DNA of 49,590 nt. It comes from MGBC163016 sp910588905. Lineage in GTDB: Bacteria; Actinomycetota; Coriobacteriia; Coriobacteriales; Eggerthellaceae. Positions within the stretch are counted from its first letter, which is position 1; every line of letters begins with the position of its first letter. The translations under genes were made by a program, and so were the position numbers. The stretch is from NCBI GenBank assembly GCA_948616985.1, contig CAPGDO010000015.1, positions 1 to 49,590 on the forward strand. Direction: 5' to 3'. Below the pieces are notes generated by a model, which was given only the letters and a program-made list of their open reading frames with translations, had not been told where the DNA came from and ran no database searches. Positions 17,118-24,064 of this stretch are shown here, in pieces.

Positions 17118-17783
17118 CTAGAATCCAAGCCAAAGCTGTAGATAGGATAGGGTACAACATCCGGCGAAGGCTACGATGATGAAGGCTAACAGCCAATTCG
17201 CTGCGCGGGGGCGCATATGGCCGAACATCTCGCAGATCAGGGGATAGATCAGCCATACGTAGAGCACGGCAACCAGTCCGATGAACACGTCATTCACCAG
17301 CCATGCCTGTCCCAGGATGTTGAAGGGGAGTTGGGAGTTATCCCAGAAGGGATATTTGCCGAATTCGTCAGGCTGGTTCACCAAAAGGCCTATCACCAGC
17401 TCCAAGACCATGCTCAGAATGACGGTGATGGCGAAGGTGGCTAAGAGCGCGCCCCAAAGCGTCTTGCAGCGCACGACGATATACTCCTTCAAGGGCTCGA
17501 TCACCAGTGTCATGGCAACAGCCCCCACGCCATAGACCCAATAGGGGTGATACCACGGGTCGGTCCAGACCACGTAATCAGGGGCGACGATGCCGAAGAG
17601 CGCGTCCATGATGACGCAGTAGAGCAGTTCCAGCCAATGGCCCACGATAGTGCAGATGCAGAATGCGGCGATGAGCGCACGCCAGAACTCCCAGGTCTTC
17701 GGGGCGAAGTAACCTATCTCATCGTTGGCGGTGATCCTATGCAGCCTATGCTTCCCCACGGTTCCGGCTTCCTCCGCCCCCAT
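17118..17783 (-). CDS. Membrane protein, CmpB/putative ABC-transporter type IV-like (PF06541-like)
   Basis: A 221-residue protein with five or six hydrophobic segments. The motif region FWDNSQLPFNILGQAWLVND following ELVIGLLVN resembles the WDYS-x-LPFN-x-xGx-xCL pattern of the family called putative ABC-transporter type IV; this match is from memory of the family. There is no ATPase neighbour, and the biochemical function of the family is unknown. The start at 17783 is the first Met before the hydrophobic part and has no clear ribosome-binding site; the frame is open 126 bp further upstream. The kinase-fold gene follows after 10 bp, so the two likely form an operon. Confidence 0.6.
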   Translation of the reverse strand: MGAEEAGTVGKHRLHRITANDEIGYFAPKTWEFWRALIAAFCICTIVGHWLELLYCVIMDALFGIVAPDYVVWTDPWYHPYWVYGVGAVAMTLVIEPLKEYIVVRCKTLWGALLATFAITVILSMVLELVIGLLVNQPDEFGKYPFWDNSQLPFNILGQAWLVNDVFIGLVAVLYVWLIYPLICEMFGHMRPRAANWLLAFIIVAFAGCCTLSYLQLWLGF

Positions 17784-17931
17784 CCTGCATGAGCGGTTGC
17801 TCTTGACCCCAACCCTTCCAGATAGGTTCGATGATACGCATAGGCTGCCCCGGTCGAACGAGCGGGCACATACAGCTACCGAAAGGACACCGAGCTGCAA
17901 TCTTGCCACTGTTGCATTTAGGACGAACCCC

Positions 17932-18480
17932 GTAGGGGCGGATCGTGATCCGCCCCTTTTCTGCCGGGATGAATGCCCTTCCCCGCAAGGGGCGTTCGGC
18001 CTTGGTCCTCGGCTTTCGAAAAGACGCGATGCTTCGCTTATATCACGCTTTTCTCGGCCTGCGGAATCGGCCTCAACCCCTCACGGGGAAGGGCTGTCTT
18101 CGTGTAACAATAAAAGATCCTCACCGCACTGCTGATGGGACCCTCCGGGTCCGCATCACCGGTGCGGGCGGCTACCGCCGCATGATCGCGCTTCGCGCGT
18201 AAGATGCGCGGCGCAAGAGATCGTCCATCCTGACAGCTCTTCCCGCCGCCTAACTTAATGCCGCTGCTGTCGCAGCGGGATGAGGGTTGTGATCTATGCA
18301 TACCTGCGGGGGTTTCAGGGATGCGGCGTTTGGGGTCGAACATGTTCGACCCCTACGCAGGGTCTGTAGCCTTGCTCGTGTAGGGGCGGATCGTGATCCG
18401 CCCGGGGCTGTACCCGGGTGAACCTGGTACGTCAGGTTACCCGGTAATTGCCGCAATGAATATGTTGCGCGTGATCTCCG
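17932..18480 (+). repeat. Large multi-hairpin repeat, copy R1
   Basis: Begins with the palindrome AGGGGCGGATC/GATCCGCCCCT (17934-17957) and runs through a chain of hairpins: CCCC-GCAA-GGGG, the long arm pair around GAAAAGACGCGAT and ATCACGCTTTTC, CCCC-TCA-CGGGG, GGACCC-TCC-GGGTCC, GGCGG-CTA-CCGCC, CGCG-CTT-CGCG and CCGCTGC-TGT-GCAGCGG-like arms. It then has palindromes GGGGTCGAAC (18332-18353) and GGGCGGATC (18384-18403) and ends in a tail GGTTACCCGG followed by CGCAATGAATATGTT. The order matches the copies at 38.0 and 49.0 kb. No plausible protein is encoded. It fills most of the gap between 17783 and 18747. Confidence 0.92.
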
Positions 18481-18580
18481 CGCAACGCACCTCCGCGCGG
18501 AGCGCGACCCACTTGGGTGCCAAGGGACAGGCCAGATGCCATATGCTCCTGATCCAAGGATGGTTTCCTAGGTCAGAGGC

Positions 18581-18599
18581 GGCAGTGCGTTTCACTGCC
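18581..18599. other. Perfect hairpin upstream of ankyrin gene
   Basis: GGCAGTG (18581-18587) and CACTGCC (18593-18599) form a 7-bp stem with a 5-nt loop. It lies in the otherwise unstructured 265-bp stretch between repeat R1 and the ankyrin gene. No T-run follows, so its role is uncertain. Confidence 0.35.
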
Positions 18600-18746
18600 T
18601 TGCTGGATCGATCGCAGGATAAGATACTCTGAGGAAGGTTGATCTATTACAACTGCGAGAGCGTTCTGGGGCCACCATCAGCCAAGCTTTATCCTGCTCT
18701 TGCTATCGGAATCGATATTGCTCGTGCCGTTAGAGGATGTGTTGTG

Positions 18747-19856
18747 ATGAGAGATTTCATGGAATCCTGGAACAACGTAGTGCTTTCGCGCGAAATGGAG
18801 GCGATCGTTGATGGTGATGTGGGTGCGATTGAAGAAATGCTCGACGCAGGCATGTCCCCGAATGCGCAGGTGTCCTTTGAGGCCGATCGGACATGGATAT
18901 CCTCTAGAGAGGGTAGATACGATGCGCTCCTCGCGGCGTTCTTAGCTCGTGAGTTCGATGTGGCCAAATTGCTCATCGATCGAGGTGCCGACCTAAACGC
19001 TGACACACCTGGATATCTCTTTCGCGCCATTGAAGCGAATAGCCCCGAGATGTTCTGCTATGTCTTGGACAACGGGTTCAACCTTGAAGATACCAGTCGA
19101 GCTATTTGGCTGCTTTTTCATTCCTTGAACGACCTTCAGGATCCCGTACCCTTTTTGGAAGCTTTTGAAGCGCTGGGGCTCTCCTATGCACAGAAGGGTG
19201 GAGAAGCCTTGCGTAGCTCTGCCTCAGCAGGGGATCTTGCGTCGGTCGAGTTCCTTATCGACCATGGCGTTGATATCGATTATCACGACGCTGATATGGT
19301 CTATCCCTATGCCAGCACCCCTCTTATAGAAGCAGCACGCCACGGCCAGGGTGATGTGGTTCGGTATCTGGTGGCCCAAGGTGCAGATCTATTCATCACC
19401 GATAAATATGGAGATCGGCCTTATACCGCAGCTCTCACTGAGCACTACGATGAGATAGCACGATATATCAGAGAGTTGGAACCAGCTCCTCTTCACGACA
19501 TAGCCCAAAAAGACAAGGCGCTGCGCCGCTATAAGCTACCTGCAGATATGGTGACGTTCTTGAAAGAAGGACCGCGTCACTTCGAATTCCCATCAGGTAA
19601 ATGGGCGAAATGGATCGAATTCTACGAATATGCTGATACTGTCGAGATCACCTGGCATCGCTGCAAATTCCTTTCGTTCGTGCGCGAGATAGACAATTAT
19701 GGAAGCGGCTATGCCATAGCCTGGCATGCAAAAGATAAAATGGTCTGGTGCATCGATTGGGAGCACGATGAGGCTTACCCTATCGCGCCATGGGATTCCT
19801 TCATAGCTGATCCGGGTTCCTGCATCAATGGCATCTTCAATGGTGACCATCTATGA
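18747..19856 (+). CDS. Ankyrin-repeat protein with SUKH/SMI1-like C-terminus
   Basis: A 369-residue protein. Residues about 15-250 hold five or six ankyrin repeats (GDVGAIEEMLDAGMSPNA, FDVAKLLIDRGADLNADTPG, GDLASVEFLIDHGVDID, GQGDVVRYLVAQGADLFITD). The last 100 residues (LPADMVTFLKEGPRHFEF onward, with Trp-rich WAKWIEFYEY and WHAKDKMVWCIDW) resemble SUKH/SMI1-type domains, which are immunity proteins in toxin systems; that match is tentative. The start ATG at 18747 has AGAGG about 9 nt upstream. Base composition is clearly more AT-rich than its neighbours, and it stands alone between two direct copies of the large repeat, which suggests transfer. It is probably cytoplasmic. Confidence 0.75.
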   Translation: MRDFMESWNNVVLSREMEAIVDGDVGAIEEMLDAGMSPNAQVSFEADRTWISSREGRYDALLAAFLAREFDVAKLLIDRGADLNADTPGYLFRAIEANSPEMFCYVLDNGFNLEDTSRAIWLLFHSLNDLQDPVPFLEAFEALGLSYAQKGGEALRSSASAGDLASVEFLIDHGVDIDYHDADMVYPYASTPLIEAARHGQGDVVRYLVAQGADLFITDKYGDRPYTAALTEHYDEIARYIRELEPAPLHDIAQKDKALRRYKLPADMVTFLKEGPRHFEFPSGKWAKWIEFYEYADTVEITWHRCKFLSFVREIDNYGSGYAIAWHAKDKMVWCIDWEHDEAYPIAPWDSFIADPGSCINGIFNGDHL

Positions 19857-19956
19857 TCATCTACACGCAATGATCGTCATCAAAGGTTGGTGTTGCCTCA
19901 ACCCATTGAACCCATTGGGAGGGGGATACTGGGATGCTTCTGGGACACTCCTGAAT

Positions 19957-20250
19957 GCACGCGCTGCGTGTGAAGGATGTGCGGCGCAAGAGGTTGACTC
20001 TCCTGACAGCTCTTCCCGTCGCCTAACTAATAGCCGCTGCTGTCGCAGCGGAGTTAAGGATTGTGACCTGAACACGGATGCTGCGTCTTGGGGGTTGCTG
20101 CATGGGGTCGAACATGTTCGACCCCTACGCGGAATCTGCTAGATGGTTCGTGGGGGGGGGACGAACATGATCCGCCCTGGGTGGCACCTGGAATAACCCT
20201 ATATGCTAGGTTACTCGGCAGGTGTCTCAATGAATACATCGCGCGCGGGT
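19957..20250 (+). repeat. Large repeat, 5'-truncated copy
   Basis: Corresponds to the second half of the repeat: from GGATGTGCGGCGCAAGAG through TCTTCCCGTCGCCTAACTA, the CCGCTGC hairpin, TGTGACCTG, the palindrome GGGGTCGAAC (20104-20125), a decayed second palindrome around 20150-20175 and the tail TAGGTTACTCGGCAGGTG followed by CAATGAATAC. The first half, with the GCAA and GAAAAG hairpins, is missing. It has the same orientation as R1, 1.5 kb away. It fills the gap 19857-20210, and its tail runs into the 3' end of the minus-strand gene at 20211. Confidence 0.85.
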
Positions 20251-20783
20251 CTTCTTTTGCATATCTCCCGCTTTCGTCGCTTCCATTCTTTCCAGAAGGC
20301 CTTATACCCTTGCCTATCCACTTTGTCATCAGGGAGCTTTTTCGAAGAACAGCGGGCGTAGAACCTTTCTACAGCATCGACGAACTCGAGGACTGCCCAC
20401 TCGTACTCCCCGCGATCCAAGACGATCCTCTCGCCGTTTTCCATTTCGAGTACGACAACATCTCCATCATGGTGAACGCCAAAGTCGATCCCGGCATTGC
20501 AGCCGAGGAGCAGTACATCGCGTGAGCCTTCTTGAAGGTACATCCCGTGTCCGCAATGGGGAATGATCTGGCCATTGCATTCCCCTAGCGGATGATCTTC
20601 AGTGAGCGATCTGAGCAGCTTCAATCCGCCTGCGCTCGTCGTACACTCATCCTCGGCAAGCACTCTGCTCCCAAGCCGAACGCTTACCGTACCATGGGAA
20701 CAGAGGTCATGCGGGTCATCAGGATTATCCAAGATCCATCTGTGATCCGTGATCGATATCGAGAAGGACGCTCTTTCTTCCAT
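20211..20783 (-). CDS. Hypothetical protein, C-terminus formed by repeat sequence
   Basis: A 190-residue soluble protein that I do not recognise. It opens MEERASFSISITDHRWIL, has a Cys-rich middle (GECNGQIIPHCGHGMYLQ), an acidic beta-like stretch GVHHDGDVVVLEMENGER and a very basic tail KAFWKEWKRRKREICKRR. The ATG at 20783 sits behind a near-perfect AAGGAGGAAGAGC, so it is translated. The last dozen codons and the stop are read on the opposite strand of the tail of the truncated repeat, so the original 3' end was probably replaced. It lies next to the ankyrin/SUKH-like gene and shares its AT-richer composition. An immunity-type function is possible but unproven. Confidence 0.65.
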   Translation of the reverse strand: MEERASFSISITDHRWILDNPDDPHDLCSHGTVSVRLGSRVLAEDECTTSAGGLKLLRSLTEDHPLGECNGQIIPHCGHGMYLQEGSRDVLLLGCNAGIDFGVHHDGDVVVLEMENGERIVLDRGEYEWAVLEFVDAVERFYARCSSKKLPDDKVDRQGYKAFWKEWKRRKREICKRRPARDVFIETPAE

Positions 20784-20867
20784 GCTCTTCCTCCTTGACG
20801 CAATATCTGACAGCAAGGATATAGCACTTGGGCATCGGGTGGATCTGCGCATCTCTCTGAACGGCCT

Positions 20868-21812
20868 CTATGAGGTTCGCGCATCCTTCGCCGCTTCCTC
20901 TGGCTCAGGGGCGCCTTTGGCCACCGCCACGATCATGCCCATCATCAGGACGAGGCCCAACCAGTCCGCCACGCTCACAGCGGTCCCCAACCATAGCACC
21001 ATGATCACCATGGCGCTGGCCGGCTCAGCAGTGCCCAGCAAGCTCCCGTTCACCGAGCCTACGATGGATACTCCATAGAGATAGAGTCCGAAGGCGCAGG
21101 CTGTTCCCAAAAGGCCGATGCCTCCCACCAGCAAGAGCATATCCCCCGTATCCAGCAGGGGGATCGCTGCATCTCCCGCCAGCGCCATCTTCGCCCCATA
21201 GACCAGAATGGCGAACCCGGCGCTTGCGGCTACGCCGGATGCGATCACCGGGATGCTGGGCCAGCGCTCATAGAGCCGTTGCGGGCAGACCAGGTACACG
21301 GCCACCGAGAGGGCATTCACCAGTCCCCAGAGCACTCCTCCAAGGGGGAGCGACAGGGTCAGCGGATCGCCTTGGGTCGCAATGAGCCAGGTGGAGAGGA
21401 CGGCGCAGGCAAGCCCCACCACCTCCAGCTTTCGAGGGAGACGTCGGCCCATGATGCAGGTGATCGCCAGGACGAACACCGTGGCAAGGCTTTGCAGCAC
21501 CGTCGCCGTGCCTGCATTCGTATGTTCAACGGAGATGGCATAGGTTCCCTGGCTGAGGAAGAGGGCGATCCCGAACATCCCTATCCAAAGACGGGCTTTG
21601 CCATCTCGCCATATCCCGCCTAGGGCCGAGCGGTATCTGATGAAGCTCGCCCCTAACAAGGCGAAGGCAGCCACGATCGCTCTGACCAGCGTGATGAGGA
21701 GCGGATCGAATCCGGAGCCTCCCGTCAAAGCTTGGATGCAATTGCCGGAGAATCCCCAGAGCAGCGCTCCGCCAAGAGCTGCAGCCACTCCTTTGTAGAA
21801 CCTTCTCTTCAT
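20868..21812 (-). CDS. EamA-family (DMT superfamily) exporter
   Basis: A 314-residue membrane protein with ten predicted helices in two EamA repeats. Conserved-type stretches are ALLWGFSGNCIQAL in TM1, EHTNAGTATVLQSLATVFVL at the end of the first half and GSVNGSLLGTAEPASAMVIM at the end of the second. These proteins export amino acids, nucleosides or other metabolites across the cytoplasmic membrane; the substrate is not evident. The start ATG at 21812 lacks a strong ribosome-binding site. It is unrelated in detail to the EamA gene at 8341. The unknown gene at 20783 follows 84 bp downstream on the same strand. Confidence 0.87.
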   Translation of the reverse strand: MKRRFYKGVAAALGGALLWGFSGNCIQALTGGSGFDPLLITLVRAIVAAFALLGASFIRYRSALGGIWRDGKARLWIGMFGIALFLSQGTYAISVEHTNAGTATVLQSLATVFVLAITCIMGRRLPRKLEVVGLACAVLSTWLIATQGDPLTLSLPLGGVLWGLVNALSVAVYLVCPQRLYERWPSIPVIASGVAASAGFAILVYGAKMALAGDAAIPLLDTGDMLLLVGGIGLLGTACAFGLYLYGVSIVGSVNGSLLGTAEPASAMVIMVLWLGTAVSVADWLGLVLMMGMIVAVAKGAPEPEEAAKDARTS

Positions 21813-21900
21813 GGCGCTGCATGGTATCAGATGCCCTTGAGGCGCCCTGTTGCCCTTGGAGCATCATCGCATCTTGTAGCTCAGAAAAGGTGATTTTCTG

Positions 21901-21914
21901 GCTTATATATAAGC
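21901..21914. promoter_or_regulatory. Perfect 14-bp palindrome upstream of hybrid kinase gene
   Basis: GCTTATATATAAGC is a perfect palindrome in a strikingly AT-rich pocket. It ends 20 bp before the -10 box at 21935, so it overlaps the -35 position, where a repressor or activator would act. Confidence 0.45.
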
Positions 21915-21931
21915 AAAATGCCTGGTAAAAG

Positions 21932-21940
21932 TGCTATAAT
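21932..21940 (+). promoter_or_regulatory. Extended -10 promoter of hybrid kinase gene
   Basis: TGCTATAAT is an exact extended -10 element 30 bp before the ATG at 21971. No recognisable -35 box is present, as expected for extended -10 promoters. Confidence 0.65.
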
Positions 21941-21970
21941 ATCGCCAAAGCATCGAGTCTAAGGGTGACT

Positions 21971-23953
21971 ATGGAAGAGCTGCTAGCAACCTGCCATAGG
22001 ATATTCGACAAGAGTACCCAGCCATTCGGCATTGCACACGTCAAGACTGATGACCACGGCACTCCTACTGGATTCTCTTACGAGTATCTGAACCCCGCCA
22101 TGGCAAAGCTCTCTGACATGACGGTGGACCACCTGCTGGGCAAGGACGTCTATGAATTCTGGCCCCATGATGACACCACCTGGCTGGATTATTTCGCCCA
22201 GGCCGCCTATCACGGGACAGCCAGCGAATTCGATGCTGCCTCCCTTTCGCTCTCCGAATTCCTGCATGTCTCGGTCTTCCCCATAGAACAGGGCTATTGC
22301 GGGTTCTTCATCCAAGGGGTCACCCAGTGGGTCAGCCAGGCCCACACCTCCCTCAAGAAGATCCAGGCAGGCATCTTCTTCTACGACCTGCGCCGCCGGT
22401 TCATCATGCTCACGCCACCTGCTCGCGATATCACGGGCTTCGAAACGGAATACATCAGCTTCGTAGAGTTCACCAGTCGCTTGTTCGGCGAAGAGAATAA
22501 TGCCGGGGTGCGCCATCAGATGGATTCGTTCCGGGTGGGGAGCGCGAACAGCCTCTTGGCCACAGGGCAGCTGCCCGATGGCCGTTGGCTGCGTATCAGC
22601 CTGGGGCACATGGGCAACACCGATCACTTCGCCTTCGGGCTCATCGAGGACATCACGCGCTTGCATGAGGCCGAGCAGAAGAGCGCGGACCGCACGCGGC
22701 TCTTGCGCCGTCAGAAACGGGCGCTGCAGACGGCTCTTGACCTGGCCGAGCAGAGCAGCAAGGCGAAATCGGCCTTCTTGGCGAACGTCTCCCACGATTT
22801 CCGTACGCCCATGAATGCCATCACGGGATTCGCTGACATCGCTCTGGAATGCCTGGACGACAGGGATTGCGTACAGGATTGCCTGAACAAGATCTTGATG
22901 TCCAGCGCGCATCTACTGGATCTGGTGAATGAGATATTGGATGTCTGCCAGATCGAGAGCGGGAAGATGACCATCACCTGCCTGCCCATGCAGCTGGGTC
23001 CGTTCCTCGACACCACCAGCACGCTGTTCGCCGGGGAGGCGGAACGGAAGGGCATCGCTTTCTCTCTGGATGCCAGTGGCATCATCCATGACCAGGTAGT
23101 GGCTGACAAGACGCGGCTTTCTCAGGTGCTCGTGAACGTGCTGGGCAACGCCGTCAAGTTCACGCCCATGGGCGGCCGGGTGACCTGCACGGTGACCGAG
23201 CGCAAGGGAGCGCCGAAGGGCTATGGCTTGTTCGTGTTCCGCGTTCAAGACACGGGATGCGGCATGTCGAAGGCGTTCTTGGCCCGCATCTTCGAACCCT
23301 TCGAGCGTGCCAATACCTCCTCAACGCTGCGTGTCGAGGGCACGGGGCTCGGCATGACCATCACGAAGAGCCTGGTGGAGCTCATGGGAGGCACCATCAC
23401 CGTAGAGAGCGAAGAAGGGGTGGGAAGCATCTTCACCATCAGCATTCCCCTGGAGCTGGAAGGGGTCAGCGGCGAGGAGCAGCCATCCGGCGGCGTTGAT
23501 GACAGCACGGATGATCCGCGGGTGCTTCCCTCGACGCGTAGGAAGGATGCCACACCAGAGGTCTATGACTTCAGCGGGCGCCATGCGCTCATTGCTGATG
23601 ACGATGAGCTCTCGCGGGAAGTGCTGAAGCGCGCGTTGGGGCGCTATGGGTTCGCCGTGGACGAGGCAGAGGATGGCGAAGGCGCGGTAGAGAACGTTCG
23701 GTCCAAGGGGATCGGCCACTATGATGTGGTGATGCTGGACATGCGCATGCCGCGCATGAACGGCATAGAGGCAGCTCGCCGGATCCGCAGCTTGGATCAC
23801 CCCCATGCCCACGATGTCCCCATCTTGGCCGTGACGGCAGACGTGTTCGATGAGACGCTGCGGGATGTGGAAGAGGCGGGGATGAGCGGGCGGATCACCA
23901 AGCCATTGGATATCCACCAGCTGATGTCCACCCTGAAGGACTGTCTCTCCTGA
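21971..23953 (+). CDS. PAS-domain hybrid histidine kinase with receiver domain
   Basis: A 660-residue cytoplasmic sensor with no TM helix. One or two PAS-like regions (about residues 8-110 and 125-230) precede a kinase core: H-box VSHDFRTPMNAITG with His275, N-box VLGNAVKFTPMGG, G1 DTGCGMSK, F-box FEPFER and G2 GTGLGMTITKSL. A C-terminal receiver domain starts at HALIADDDELSRE, with phospho-acceptor Asp590 in VVMLDMRMP and a KPLD Lys. With no output domain, the phosphate is probably relayed to an HPt protein or regulator elsewhere. The ATG at 21971 is preferred over the GTG at 21965 because AAGG stands 6 nt before it. The gene appears monocistronic behind a strong extended -10. Confidence 0.92.
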   Translation: MEELLATCHRIFDKSTQPFGIAHVKTDDHGTPTGFSYEYLNPAMAKLSDMTVDHLLGKDVYEFWPHDDTTWLDYFAQAAYHGTASEFDAASLSLSEFLHVSVFPIEQGYCGFFIQGVTQWVSQAHTSLKKIQAGIFFYDLRRRFIMLTPPARDITGFETEYISFVEFTSRLFGEENNAGVRHQMDSFRVGSANSLLATGQLPDGRWLRISLGHMGNTDHFAFGLIEDITRLHEAEQKSADRTRLLRRQKRALQTALDLAEQSSKAKSAFLANVSHDFRTPMNAITGFADIALECLDDRDCVQDCLNKILMSSAHLLDLVNEILDVCQIESGKMTITCLPMQLGPFLDTTSTLFAGEAERKGIAFSLDASGIIHDQVVADKTRLSQVLVNVLGNAVKFTPMGGRVTCTVTERKGAPKGYGLFVFRVQDTGCGMSKAFLARIFEPFERANTSSTLRVEGTGLGMTITKSLVELMGGTITVESEEGVGSIFTISIPLELEGVSGEEQPSGGVDDSTDDPRVLPSTRRKDATPEVYDFSGRHALIADDDELSREVLKRALGRYGFAVDEAEDGEGAVENVRSKGIGHYDVVMLDMRMPRMNGIEAARRIRSLDHPHAHDVPILAVTADVFDETLRDVEEAGMSGRITKPLDIHQLMSTLKDCLS

Positions 23954-24064
23954 CCTCCGCGCCCGCTTCCGGGAGGCCTTCTGTCATGGGACCGTCAACG
24001 GCCGGACCCTTCCTGATTCAGTAGAATACAAGGTCATCAGGCTGAAGATGGAAGGGGGCAGCGG

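Noticed and set aside
17725..18135. Protein gene between the PF06541-like gene and the ankyrin gene
   Set aside because: It runs through the promoter region and repeat R1 without family features or a ribosome-binding site.
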